Assembly (NCBI RefSeq): GCF_002744755.1
Contig: NZ_KZ319290.1
Span: 257,750-321,749, forward strand
Direction: 5' to 3'
Source: Leeuwenhoekiella nanhaiensis
GTDB lineage: Bacteria; Bacteroidota; Bacteroidia; Flavobacteriales; Flavobacteriaceae
DNA length: 64,000 nucleotides
Each line of letters begins with the position of its first letter. Positions within the stretch are counted from its first letter, which is position 1. The notes under the pieces were generated by a model that did not search any database, had not been told where the DNA came from, and saw only the letters and a list, made by a program, of their open reading frames with translations. Below, piece by piece: positions 54,279 through 62,402 of this stretch. The position numbers and the translations under genes were made by a program.

Positions 54279-55943
54279 TTAGTTTTGAGATATTTTACCG
54301 TTTTCAAGAATGAGCGTTCGTTCACAGCATTCTTTCCAGGCTTCATCCTGACTGGCGACAATAATGGTCCAGGGATTTGATTTATCAAAAAGGAAATTTA
54401 CGATACGCTCTTTTTCTTCTTTGGCAAACTTGTTTAAAGGTTCTTTGAGAATTAAGACCTTAGGTTTACGAACGATGCTTCGGGCTAAAACAATTTTTTT
54501 ACCAATGGTTCGGGATAAATGCTGGCCCTCGGGATAGAGTAAACTATCCAGACCTTTTGGTTGTTCTTTTATATATTCACGCAGCCCGGTGTTTTCTATC
54601 GCCCAGTCAATATCTTCAATAGGAATACTCGTATCACCAAATGTAATATTGTCTCGTATAGAACCTTCAAAAGGTGTTTCTTCAGGTAAGGATTGTCCCA
54701 GGAATGAGCGATAATGATTTAGGTTTATGCCCTTTAAGGATTTATCATTAATATAAAACGTTCCGTCAGTAGGCTCATATATTCCGGCCAAAATTTTTAG
54801 TAAGGTAGATTTACCTGAGCCGTTTTTACCTAGAATTAAAACACGTTCCCCTGGATTTACCTTTAAGCTGATATCTTTTAGAATTAGTTTGTCATCTGCA
54901 GTGTCTTTGTAACTCACGTTACGCAGTTCAAAACCTAAAGGTTCACCGGCGCTGAAAGGGGTGCTTAATTCCTGAGATTCTAAATCTTTATCAACGACCT
55001 GACCTATTTTTTCTAGAGCAGTAAGCATATCGTAAAGATTTTCAAGACCAAAAATGAGCTTCTCAACCGAGTTGATGATCAGTACGATTACAATTTCGGC
55101 AGCTACAAATTGGCCGATGTTCATTTGCTGATTGAGAACCAAAATACCACCTATGAGCAGAAGACCTGCCGTAACCAGTACTTTAAAGGCAATCATTTGT
55201 ATGAATTGTAGCCTTAAAATTTTAAAGTGGCTTTCTCTGGCATCCAGATAATCATTTACCAATGCGTCATTTTTTTGCAATGCGTGGCTTGTTCTGCCTG
55301 AAAGCTTAAAACTAACCAGCGTGCGGGCAATCTCCTGAATCCAATGTGCGATTTTGTATTTGTACTTTGATTCGGTGAGACTGGTTTGTAAACCTTTATT
55401 GCCGGTGAATTTGAATACCAGATAAATAAGTAAAACCAAAAGAACCCCATAGAATATAAAGAAGGGATGGTAAAAAGATAAGAGGATCAAACCAAAAATA
55501 ATCTGAACCAATGCCGCAGGAAAATCGAGTACCAGTTTAAAGAGTGATTTTTGAACGGTAAGCACATCAAAAAATCGGTTTGCTAATTCCGGTGGATAGA
55601 AACGGTTAAGTTCGCTCATTTTGATTTTTGGGAATCGATACGTGAACTCAAAAGAGGCCCGCATAAATATTTTTTGCTGAAGATTTTCAACAATACGTAT
55701 CTGCATAATCTGCAAGCCGCCCACAAATGCAACGCCCAGAGTTACTAAAACCACGAGAATGATCCAGGAGGTACTGATTTGCGCCCCCTGAATCAGGTTT
55801 ACGATAGCCTGAATACCTAATGGCAGCGAGAGACTAACCAATCCTGCGAATATGGCGTAGTATAAGATTTGTAAAAAGTCCTTTTTCTCGAGCTGTAAAA
55901 GACCTGTAAAACGTTGCCAGGCTGATAAAACTTCTTTAGCCAT
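54279..55943 (-). CDS. ABC exporter permease/ATPase with degenerate nucleotide-binding domain
   Basis: The 554-residue half-transporter has a six-helix type I exporter membrane domain (about 20-310) and a nucleotide-binding domain (about 335-554). Walker A is intact (GKNGSGKST, 372-380) and the Q-loop has Gln417. The signature LSGGQ reads LSRTI (476-480). The Walker B Asp is Lys500 (VLILKEP), with Glu501 kept. The switch His is Ser531 (IIVASQDE). No C39 peptidase domain is present. It sits between TetR and HlyD genes with 3- and 6-bp gaps. Membrane-domain and operon assignment are firm; whether it hydrolyses ATP is open. Confidence 0.9.
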   Translation of the reverse strand: MAKEVLSAWQRFTGLLQLEKKDFLQILYYAIFAGLVSLSLPLGIQAIVNLIQGAQISTSWIILVVLVTLGVAFVGGLQIMQIRIVENLQQKIFMRASFEFTYRFPKIKMSELNRFYPPELANRFFDVLTVQKSLFKLVLDFPAALVQIIFGLILLSFYHPFFIFYGVLLVLLIYLVFKFTGNKGLQTSLTESKYKYKIAHWIQEIARTLVSFKLSGRTSHALQKNDALVNDYLDARESHFKILRLQFIQMIAFKVLVTAGLLLIGGILVLNQQMNIGQFVAAEIVIVLIINSVEKLIFGLENLYDMLTALEKIGQVVDKDLESQELSTPFSAGEPLGFELRNVSYKDTADDKLILKDISLKVNPGERVLILGKNGSGKSTLLKILAGIYEPTDGTFYINDKSLKGINLNHYRSFLGQSLPEETPFEGSIRDNITFGDTSIPIEDIDWAIENTGLREYIKEQPKGLDSLLYPEGQHLSRTIGKKIVLARSIVRKPKVLILKEPLNKFAKEEKERIVNFLFDKSNPWTIIVASQDEAWKECCERTLILENGKISQN

Positions 55944-55946
55944 ATA

Positions 55947-56621
55947 TTATAGATTAAGTAGGTTTAGGATTAGATGCTCAAAATACTGTGAAGGTGAAGT
56001 CTGATCATCACATTCGGTAAGGGATGAAAAGTGATTTTTTAAAAAATGATGATGCAACGAGTCTGCAAGAATGGTACTTGCCAGACTTGCAGGGTATGGA
56101 TATGAGGCATCAACATCTGAGATCATTTTTCTAATTCGGTTTGAAAGCCTTTTGTAAATGGCAAAATAGCCGTCTTTGTTTTCATCGTCTACCTCTTTGG
56201 TAAGGTAAGACTTAGAATACTCATTGATCACGATTTTATTGAGAAAGACTTCGTTGATGTGATTAAACGACTGGTCCTCTTCTACCTCACGGGTAACAAT
56301 CTCAATAGCCTTTAAAAGCTTTTCAACAGGATCGGTAAGGTTATTTGTGGCAAAGACCAGCTGATATTCCTTCCAGCCCCAATACCAGGAGGTGAGGTAA
56401 ATGAGAAATTTATGCTTGTTTTCAAAATAACGGTAAATAGAACTCTCGGTAGATTCTATATGAGCGGCAAGCTTTTTAAAGGTGAAATTGTCAAAACCCA
56501 GTTCATTGATTAAAATGATTCCGTATTTAACGATTCGCTTGCCTAAATCAGAGGACTCAGGATCTTTAAGGTAGATACTTTCGTTGATCGAAATTTTCAG
56601 ATTTTTAAGTAATGCATCCAT
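55947..56621 (-). CDS. TetR/AcrR family transcriptional regulator
   Basis: The 224-residue protein has an N-terminal TetR helix-turn-helix (about 25-70; FDNFTFKKLAAHIESTESSI, YRYFENKHKFLIYLTSWYWG) and a helical ligand-binding part. It is the first gene of the export operon, 3 bp before the ABC gene, and is probably an autorepressor released by the export substrate. A 16-bp inverted repeat overlapping its -7 element (56640-56660) is a likely operator. Confidence 0.88.
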   Translation of the reverse strand: MDALLKNLKISINESIYLKDPESSDLGKRIVKYGIILINELGFDNFTFKKLAAHIESTESSIYRYFENKHKFLIYLTSWYWGWKEYQLVFATNNLTDPVEKLLKAIEIVTREVEEDQSFNHINEVFLNKIVINEYSKSYLTKEVDDENKDGYFAIYKRLSNRIRKMISDVDASYPYPASLASTILADSLHHHFLKNHFSSLTECDDQTSPSQYFEHLILNLLNL

Positions 56622-56639
56622 ATCTGATTATTTTGAACG

Positions 56640-56660
56640 CAAAAATAGTAGTATTACTAT
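56640..56660 (-). promoter_or_regulatory. -7 element and candidate TetR operator of the export operon
   Basis: TATTTTTG on the minus strand (56647-56640) matches TAnnTTTG. The inverted repeat ATAGTA-N4-TACTAT at 56645-56660 overlaps it, 24 bp upstream of the TetR ATG, the expected place for an autorepressor site. No clear -33 element was found. Confidence 0.45.
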
Positions 56661-56735
56661 CAACTCTTCGTTTCTTATAAAAATTTTAACCGAAACCGTT
56701 GTAGTGAATGGGAGTTATATCCGAATACCAAGTGA

Positions 56736-57593
56736 TTAATAACTGGTAGTCATATCGGCATCAACGACGATAATGAAATCTGCGCGATTGCGATGTTCTT
56801 CATTCAGGTTTGAAAGCTCATCCTGAAGCACTGTGCTTAGGGTAAAATAATTCAATTCAGGCTGCTGAAGCTTTAAATACCAAAGAATCCCTTCGTGGAA
56901 ATCACTGTGAAAAGCACCATTAAAATGGAGAAATAAAGTGCCTTCAGTATAGTTTGTCAAAATCGAATGCGCCATAGTCGCATCTTTAAGAGCTTGTGCC
57001 ATCACTAGTTTAGGGCTTCCGTGATCGCCCATCATTTTTAATATTTCCTGATATCGGGGTAAATCGGCATCAAAGGTAATGGGTAATGGTGCGATAATCT
57101 GCTTCTCTTCGGGAGCGATACTATCCAGGGCTTCAAAACCTTGCTTGTGCACTAGTGCTGCATAGCGCCGGGGAACATTAGTTGCGATGAAGTCTATTTC
57201 ACTTTCCTTAGCGAAATCAACAAGGGGCTGGTAATCGGTTTTGTGATTTGTCCACAAACGAGCCTGCTCGCTGAATTGTTTATAATCCAGGCTGTCTTTG
57301 AGGTAGTGGCTCAATGCTTTCTGATTATCGGTTTCAAGCATTTCGGCCCCTAGCATCACATTTTGGTCTTTGGAGAGGTCTTTAGCAAGCTCTAATTCGA
57401 GCCAGTGGGCGATAGGGTTGTTGTGCAATTCGCCAAAAAGAATCACATCGGCTTCGGTTTTTAAGCTATCCAGCATAGCGCTGTAAGCTATGACATTGCC
57501 ATTTGCATCAAATATGCGGTAAGCAGGCTTCTCCTGAGCATATATTGGTAAGCACAGACATCCGGCAATAAAAAGTACAAAAACTCTAATCAT
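56736..57593 (-). CDS. ChaN-like iron-regulated (heme-binding) protein
   Basis: The 285-residue protein has a signal peptide (to about PIYAQ) and a ChaN/DUF399 domain. Typical segments are ADVILFGELHNNPIAHWLEL, GAEMLETDNQKALSHYL, FHSDFHEGILWYLK and a middle AQALKDATMAHSI. Some ChaN proteins bind heme and are iron-regulated. The ATG at 57593 was preferred over 57698 because it begins the signal peptide. It is divergent from the DEAD-box helicase gene. Confidence 0.85.
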   Translation of the reverse strand: MIRVFVLFIAGCLCLPIYAQEKPAYRIFDANGNVIAYSAMLDSLKTEADVILFGELHNNPIAHWLELELAKDLSKDQNVMLGAEMLETDNQKALSHYLKDSLDYKQFSEQARLWTNHKTDYQPLVDFAKESEIDFIATNVPRRYAALVHKQGFEALDSIAPEEKQIIAPLPITFDADLPRYQEILKMMGDHGSPKLVMAQALKDATMAHSILTNYTEGTLFLHFNGAFHSDFHEGILWYLKLQQPELNYFTLSTVLQDELSNLNEEHRNRADFIIVVDADMTTSY

Positions 57594-57676
57594 TCCTTTT
57601 TTTCTAAAGTTAGGCGAATAATTGAATTTAATTGACACGAACACAAAGTTTATGCGGGTTACAAGCCTTTGATATG

Positions 57677-57684
57677 TACCTTTG
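57677..57684 (+). promoter_or_regulatory. -7 promoter element of the DEAD-box helicase gene
   Basis: TACCTTTG matches TAnnTTTG and lies 17 bp before the ATG at 57702, predicting a leader of about 12 nt. Confidence 0.5.
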
Positions 57685-57701
57685 CTGCTTAAATACATAG
57701 T

Positions 57702-58820
57702 ATGGCAATTCGTTTTAAAGATTTGGGCTTATCAGACAAGCTTATCAAAGGACTCAATGAACTGGGTATTGTTGAACCTACGGCAATTCAGGAGCAGGTA
57801 ATTCCGCTTTTGCTTGAGGGAGATGCTCATTTGGTGGGGCAGGCTCAGACCGGAACGGGAAAAACCGCTGCCTATGGTTTGCCTATTCTTGAACGTATTG
57901 ATCCCCGAAAAAAGCAGATTCAGGCTCTTATTTTGTGCCCAACACGCGAATTGAGCCAACAAGTGGCAAAGCAACTCTTTAAATTCACGAAATACACCGA
58001 TAAAATCTTCACTGAAGCCGTTTACGGAGGGGAGAAAATAGACATCCAAATCAAAAACTTAAACAGGCCCACGCATATTGTTGTAGCTACGCCGGGGAGA
58101 TTAATTGATTTACTCGATCGTAAAGCCATAGACTTGTCAAAGGTTGATACGGTTGTGCTGGATGAGGCCGATGAAATGCTGAGTATGGGTTTTAAAGATC
58201 AGCTCGATGTGATTCTCATACAGCTTAATACGATTAGAAACAAATGGCTTTTTTCGGCTACGATGCCGTTTGGAATACGACAGATTGTAAACCAGCATAT
58301 GGCAGAAGACGCCCATCGTATTCAGGTAAGCAGGGATGTGGTCAATAAAAAAATCGAACATCAGTTTATCGTCTGTGACGATACTGACAAGTTACCAGTG
58401 CTGCTTGATTTTTTAAGAAGCCGAAAGGAAGAGCGGGGTATCATTTTCTGCAGAACTAAAGCAGCGGCATCTAAGCTGGCTAAACAATTGCAAGCTAAAA
58501 ACTGCGCTGCCGAAGCCTTACAGGGTAATATGCTGCAGAAGGAGCGGGACAAAACCATGCGCGCCTTTAAGAATGAAAACCTGCGTATTCTGGTCGCGAC
58601 TGACATCGCCGCGCGTGGTATTGATGTGGAAGACCTGTCTTTTGTAATTCATTATGAAATGCCTGATCAGGAAGCCTATTACACGCATCGAAGCGGTCGT
58701 ACCGCACGTGCCGGAAAAGAAGGTTTGTCTCTGGCTTTGGTAAACTCTAAAGAGTTACGAACCCTTCGTAAATATGAAAAAGCGCTGGAGCTTGCAATGA
58801 TTGAGGTTAAAGCGAGATAG
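57702..58820 (+). CDS. DEAD-box RNA helicase, minimal core
   Basis: The 372-residue protein contains all helicase motifs: Q motif (FKDLGLSDKL, EPTAIQEQVIP), Walker A AQTGTGKT, PTRELSQQ, TPGRLIDLL, DEAD (VLDEADEML), SAT, IIFCRTK, LVATDIAARGIDV and HRSGRTARAG. It ends right after the second RecA domain, without the C-terminal RNA-binding extension found in DeaD or DbpA. A role in ribosome assembly or mRNA turnover is likely from the family. It is monocistronic. Confidence 0.95.
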   Translation: MAIRFKDLGLSDKLIKGLNELGIVEPTAIQEQVIPLLLEGDAHLVGQAQTGTGKTAAYGLPILERIDPRKKQIQALILCPTRELSQQVAKQLFKFTKYTDKIFTEAVYGGEKIDIQIKNLNRPTHIVVATPGRLIDLLDRKAIDLSKVDTVVLDEADEMLSMGFKDQLDVILIQLNTIRNKWLFSATMPFGIRQIVNQHMAEDAHRIQVSRDVVNKKIEHQFIVCDDTDKLPVLLDFLRSRKEERGIIFCRTKAAASKLAKQLQAKNCAAEALQGNMLQKERDKTMRAFKNENLRILVATDIAARGIDVEDLSFVIHYEMPDQEAYYTHRSGRTARAGKEGLSLALVNSKELRTLRKYEKALELAMIEVKAR

Positions 58821-58922
58821 TTATTCAAAATAAGCTTTTTGTTGGTTTGCTGAACTTTAACTGAAAAGCAGGTGTTTTATCTGATTTGGAGTATATTTAA
58901 TCGATAAAACGTCCAACTCTCC

Positions 58923-60515
58923 GTGTTACGAATTATTCTCATTCTTGGGTTTTGGTTTTTGACTTCGGCATTGAAAGCACAAACCAGAAATTCTGCATAC
59001 CTGTCTTTATCTGACGGCAGTATAGTCTTGGCCGATTTTGATAATTGTACAGTTGAAGAATTAATAAGTCCCGGGAATATAGTTTTGTTTGACATAGCTG
59101 AAGGACCTACCGAGCGTTCCCTCTATGGTATCTATCAACAAAGCCTATTCTTGATAGATCTTGATGCGTCAACGATAACGGAGTTGGGGGAGTTTACCAG
59201 TTCTTCAGCCGGGTTGACCAATTTTAATTCACTCGTAAAAGACGCGGATGGCAGTTTGCTTACAGTTAGCGAAGACAGAAATGGGTCTCTGTTAAGGATT
59301 GATCCAAACACTCTCGAGGCTACCTTTCTTGGTGCAACCAATTATGCCTCAGGTGGAGATTTAACTTTTATTGACGGGGATTTGTACCTCTCAGCAGTGG
59401 GTGATGACCTTGTTAAGATCAACATTGCAAATCCCGGAGCAAGCCAACTAATAGGTAATATGAATGCTTCGGGTTTCTCCACCATATATGGAGTGGTGTC
59501 TGTAGTAAGCGGAGAACCATGTATCGGAAATATAGACTATACTATGATAGCCACCGGCGGAGGCAGTGTAAGATCAGTAGATACGGCAACCGGAACTACC
59601 AGCCCTCTGTGCCCAGATTTGTTAAACGGGAGGTCTATTTTTGGAGCTGCGGAGGTTACTGTAGCGTCCATTTGTAGAATGACACTAAGTTTACAACCTG
59701 TAGGTCCTGTTTGTGCCGGTGAAAATTTCACGGTTTCTGCTCAAATAGATCCTGAAATACCATTCGGAGAATATACGTATGAATGGTACGACGCGGATGA
59801 CACCGTTTTGTTAAGCACGGAGCCCGTGTTTTCGGGATCACTTAATGAAACCACAAACTTACGCTGTGTGGTGACTGATACCGATAGAGTGGGGGAATTT
59901 AAATCTGTAGAAGCCAGCCTTACCGTTGAGGTAGATCAAGCTCCTTTGCTTAATGAAATAGCTGACTCCAGAGTTGTTGAAGCTTTTAGATTTCCTCAAA
60001 TTACAGGACAGAATCTTCCAGAAACGCTTAGGTTTTATACTCAGCCTTTTGGTCAGGGTAATTCTTTCAATCCGGGAGATGAGATTTATTATTCCGAGTT
60101 TGATGTTTATTCCATTACCTTTTACGTTTATGCCGAAAATGATTTGATGTGCGCTGATGAGATTTCATTTTTGGTAACTATTTTCCCTGAGGGAACAGAG
60201 ATTCCGGATGATGATGTTTTAGAACCTCCTTTTCAGGATGGAATTCCTTTTTTGATCCCAACCTATTTTACGCCAAATTCAGATGGTTATCACGACCTCT
60301 GGGAACTAAAAATCGCAGAAGGAATAGAAGTAACGGGTGTATATATTTTTGACAGGTTTGGGAAACTTCTCAAACAGCTAGATGCGGTAAATCCATTATG
60401 GGATGGTACTTACAGGGGTAAAAATATGCCGGGTACAGATTACTGGTATTTAATAAGCTATCGCCAGGAAGAAAAGAAACTTGAGTTAAAGGGGCATTTT
60501 ACGCTAAAGCGATAA
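58923..60515 (+). CDS. Secreted protein with T9SS type B C-terminal domain (propeller-like N-terminus)
   Basis: The 530-residue protein starts at a GTG (58923) giving signal peptide LRIILILGFWFLTSALKAQ. Residues about 22-250 are a repeated beta pattern (YLSLSDGSIVLADFD, LFLIDLDASTITELG, LLRIDPNTLEATFLG, LVKINIANPG), suggesting a beta-propeller. An Ig-like module (about 255-345) and a further beta domain follow. The C-terminal type B domain (about 445-530) reads TYFTPNSDGYHDLWELKI and IFDRFGKLLKQL. It should be exported by the T9SS. There is no adjacent SprF-like gene. Its C-terminal domain resembles that of the 47147-49216 protein. Confidence 0.88.
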   Translation: MLRIILILGFWFLTSALKAQTRNSAYLSLSDGSIVLADFDNCTVEELISPGNIVLFDIAEGPTERSLYGIYQQSLFLIDLDASTITELGEFTSSSAGLTNFNSLVKDADGSLLTVSEDRNGSLLRIDPNTLEATFLGATNYASGGDLTFIDGDLYLSAVGDDLVKINIANPGASQLIGNMNASGFSTIYGVVSVVSGEPCIGNIDYTMIATGGGSVRSVDTATGTTSPLCPDLLNGRSIFGAAEVTVASICRMTLSLQPVGPVCAGENFTVSAQIDPEIPFGEYTYEWYDADDTVLLSTEPVFSGSLNETTNLRCVVTDTDRVGEFKSVEASLTVEVDQAPLLNEIADSRVVEAFRFPQITGQNLPETLRFYTQPFGQGNSFNPGDEIYYSEFDVYSITFYVYAENDLMCADEISFLVTIFPEGTEIPDDDVLEPPFQDGIPFLIPTYFTPNSDGYHDLWELKIAEGIEVTGVYIFDRFGKLLKQLDAVNPLWDGTYRGKNMPGTDYWYLISYRQEEKKLELKGHFTLKR

Positions 60516-60522
60516 AACAATG

Positions 60523-60939
60523 CTATTTCATCAATACCCAATAAACACTCCACAGAAATACCAGTGTCCACAAAACCGTTCTAAACCAATTGCGTTTCAC
60601 CAGTTTTTGCGGAATTCCTGTACAGTCCTGTTTTCCTGAGATTTTAGAATGCAGCGGTACAAACTGTATAAATGTGGAAAGCCAAAGGATAAGTACAGCG
60701 CATAGACTGAAAACAGTATACAAATCGGCATTTTTGGTTACCTGTATGATAGCAAGGAGTAATTGTCCTACCATTAAAGGCATAACTACATACGAAACAC
60801 GCGGTGTGTATTTTTGATGCCAGATCGCCACATCAGAAGAATTGTAGTAGCAAAGTCCGGGATAGATAACCAGCTGTACCAGCCAGATCAAAACAACCAT
60901 CCCAAAGTCAAAAAGCAAACGCCAGATTTCTAAATTCAT
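60523..60939 (-). CDS. Small membrane protein of unknown function, four membrane segments
   Basis: The 138-residue protein has four hydrophobic segments (FGMVVLIWLVQLVIYPGL, VVMPLMVGQLLLAII, VFSLCAVLILWLSTFI, TVLWTLVFLWSVYWVL) with conserved-looking WHQKYTPRVSYV and PLHSKISG between them. It was not assigned to a named family. The ATG at 60939 (MNLEIWRLLFDFG) was preferred over 60987, which overlaps trxA. It lies 28 bp after trxA on the same strand. Confidence 0.75.
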   Translation of the reverse strand: MNLEIWRLLFDFGMVVLIWLVQLVIYPGLCYYNSSDVAIWHQKYTPRVSYVVMPLMVGQLLLAIIQVTKNADLYTVFSLCAVLILWLSTFIQFVPLHSKISGKQDCTGIPQKLVKRNWFRTVLWTLVFLWSVYWVLMK

Positions 60940-60967
60940 AGCCTTAGGATGAATGATGTGTTGATGA

Positions 60968-61270
60968 TTAACGGCTGTGTTGTGCAACTACCTGTTTGAG
61001 GTCAGCGCGTGAAAGTACACCGCTTTGACGCCAAAGCTGCTTCCCGTTTTTAAACAGCATCAGTGTGGGAACACCACGCACCTGAAACTTTTGGGCAATA
61101 GCAGGATTTTTGTCAACGTCAATTTTTACAATTTTGACTTTTTCGCCCAAATCCTTTTTTACATCCTGTAAAATAGGAGCGAGGGTTTGACAGGGTCCGC
61201 ACCAGGTTGCATAAAAATCAATGAGTACGGGTATGTCTGAGTCGGTAAGAGTTCCAAAACTTGTTTTCAT
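60968..61270 (-). CDS. trxA: Thioredoxin
   Basis: The 100-residue cytosolic protein has the WCGPC active site (residues 23-27), FYATWCGPC, VDKNPAIAQKFQVRGVPTLM with the cis-Pro, and KNGK. It reduces protein disulfides. It is compact and has no signal peptide. The -7 element at 61276-61283 sits immediately before the ATG. Confidence 0.95.
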   Translation of the reverse strand: MKTSFGTLTDSDIPVLIDFYATWCGPCQTLAPILQDVKKDLGEKVKIVKIDVDKNPAIAQKFQVRGVPTLMLFKNGKQLWRQSGVLSRADLKQVVAQHSR

Positions 61271-61275
61271 AGCTT

Positions 61276-61283
61276 CAAAATTA
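61276..61283 (-). promoter_or_regulatory. -7 promoter element of trxA, near-leaderless
   Basis: TAATTTTG on the minus strand matches TAnnTTTG and ends 5 bp before the trxA ATG, so transcription would start at about the start codon. No -33 element was recognised. Confidence 0.4.
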
Positions 61284-61425
61284 CGGGTTGAGCCGCATTT
61301 GATGAAATGCTTTAACGCGATCTTAATAGTATCCTAATCCTGAAGGAAACCCGCGTTAATGGTAGTTAATGCGCTTTGTGATACCCCTCAGCTTGCTTAA
61401 TTTTAAGAAAATCAGAAATAAAACT

Positions 61426-62073
61426 ATGGAAACGAGTAAAGAAAATATTTTAGTAGCCGGTGCTAACGGAACAACCGGTAAGAAAATCGTCACGTATTTG
61501 AAGGAATCTCAATACTTCAATCCGGTGGCAATGGTTCGCAAAGCCGAGCAACAAAAGCAGTTTGAAATTCAGGATGTAGATACCGTATTGGGCGACCTTG
61601 AGGAAGATCTGGCTGATGTGGTTAAGGGAATTGATAAAGTAATCTTTGCAGCCGGTTCCGGAGGACATACAGGTCCTGAAAAAACAACAGCGGTAGATCA
61701 GGAAGGAGCAAAAAGCCTGATTGACGCTTCTAAAAAAGCCGGAATCAAAAAATTTGTGATGTTGAGCTCAATAAATACCGATGATCCGTCAAGCAGTGAT
61801 AAACTACAGCATTATCTGGAGGCCAAGAAAAATGCAGACGAGCATTTGATGAATAGTGGTTTAAACTATACTATCGTAAGACCGGGCTCTCTTACTAATG
61901 ATTCAGGAACCCGTGAAATTAAAGCATCTAAGAAAGTAGATTATGGCGAAATCACTCGTGATGATGTCGCGTACACTTTAGTGCACGTTTTAAACGATGA
62001 TGTGGCTCAAAATGCAGTTTTTGAAATGATTGAAGGAGATACCCGAATTGAAGATGCGATCAAGCCGTTCTAA
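61426..62073 (+). CDS. NAD(P)-binding NmrA/SDR-like protein
   Basis: The 215-residue protein is an atypical short-chain dehydrogenase with the N-terminal Rossmann motif ILVAGANGTTGKKIVTYL, FAAGSGGHTGPEKTTAVDQE, KKFVMLSSINTDDPS and YTIVRPGSLT. It resembles the NAD(P)-binding proteins often labelled YwnB/NmrA-like, which may sense redox state or reduce small substrates. The ATG at 61426 (METSKENILV) was preferred to 61369 for its natural start. It ends before a strong terminator shared with the tRNA genes. Confidence 0.88.
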   Translation: METSKENILVAGANGTTGKKIVTYLKESQYFNPVAMVRKAEQQKQFEIQDVDTVLGDLEEDLADVVKGIDKVIFAAGSGGHTGPEKTTAVDQEGAKSLIDASKKAGIKKFVMLSSINTDDPSSSDKLQHYLEAKKNADEHLMNSGLNYTIVRPGSLTNDSGTREIKASKKVDYGEITRDDVAYTLVHVLNDDVAQNAVFEMIEGDTRIEDAIKPF

Positions 62074-62095
62074 CAAGACATAATGCAAAAAAACT

Positions 62096-62130
62096 AAAAA
62101 GCCCGTAAACTGAATGTTTACGGGCTTTTT
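62096..62130. terminator. Bidirectional terminator between the NmrA-like gene and tRNA-Leu
   Basis: A perfect 15-bp stem (62096-62110 with 62116-62130) and a 5-nt loop have A/T tracts on both ends. It serves the plus-strand gene and the minus-strand tRNA-Leu, whose 3' end is 8 bp away. Confidence 0.92.
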
Positions 62131-62137
62131 CTGGTAG

Positions 62138-62220
62138 TACCCGGGATGGGACTTGAACCCACACGTACGAAGTACACACGGCCCTCAACCGTGCCTGTCT
62201 ACCAATTTCAGCACCCGGGT
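62138..62220 (-). tRNA. tRNA-Leu (anticodon GAG)
   Basis: On the minus strand the acceptor stem pairs ACCCGGG with CCCGGGT (discriminator A). The D arm contains TTGGTAGA, the anticodon loop is TTGAGGG (GAG, reads CUC/CUU) on a CACGG/CCGTG stem, and the long class II variable arm and T arm GTGGG-TTCAAGT-CCCAT are present. The length is 83 nt and CCA is not encoded. Confidence 0.95.
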
Positions 62221-62230
62221 CTGTTTAATT

Positions 62231-62238
62231 CAAAACTA
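62231..62238 (-). promoter_or_regulatory. Possible -7 promoter element of tRNA-Leu
   Basis: TAGTTTTG on the minus strand matches TAnnTTTG and ends 11 bp before the tRNA 5' end. Together with the hairpin at 62251-62273 it suggests separate transcription from tRNA-Lys. Confidence 0.35.
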
Positions 62239-62241
62239 TTT

Positions 62242-62273
62242 AAAAAAACAAAACCAGACTATAAATCTGGTTT
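62242..62273 (-). terminator. Terminator-like hairpin between tRNA-Lys and tRNA-Leu
   Basis: AAACCAGA (62273-62266 read on minus) and TCTGGTTT (62258-62251) form an 8-bp stem with a 7-nt loop, followed by TGTTTTTTTA. It lies 7 bp after the tRNA-Lys 3' end. Confidence 0.65.
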
Positions 62274-62279
62274 ATTTTG

Positions 62280-62352
62280 TGACTTGGCTGGGGCTCGAAC
62301 CCAGGACCCTCTCCTTAAAAGGGAGATGCTCTACCAACTGAGCTACCAAGTC
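62280..62352 (-). tRNA. tRNA-Lys (anticodon TTT)
   Basis: On the minus strand the acceptor GACTTGG pairs with CCAAGTC (discriminator A). The D loop carries AGTTGGTA, the anticodon stem TCTCC/GGAGA has loop CTTTTAA (TTT), and the T arm is CTGGG-TTCGAGC-CCCAG. The length is 73 nt and CCA is not encoded. Confidence 0.96.
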
Positions 62353-62370
62353 TTTCCCTGAATGCGGCTG

Positions 62371-62402
62371 CAAATATACAGCCATTTTTTTGATCTGCAC
62401 AA
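62371..62402 (-). promoter_or_regulatory. Promoter of tRNA-Lys
   Basis: On the minus strand TTG (62402-62400) and TATATTTG (62378-62371) are spaced 21 bp. The start would lie about 12 bp before the tRNA 5' end. It overlaps the divergent aroK promoter. Confidence 0.5.

Noticed and set aside
54279-55943. C39-type bacteriocin exporter or toxin system
   Set aside because: There is no peptidase domain, no double-glycine leader peptide gene and no small cargo gene nearby.
62146-62361. Plus-strand ORF of 71 codons over the tRNA region
   Set aside because: It lies opposite two well-formed tRNA genes and has no protein-like features.
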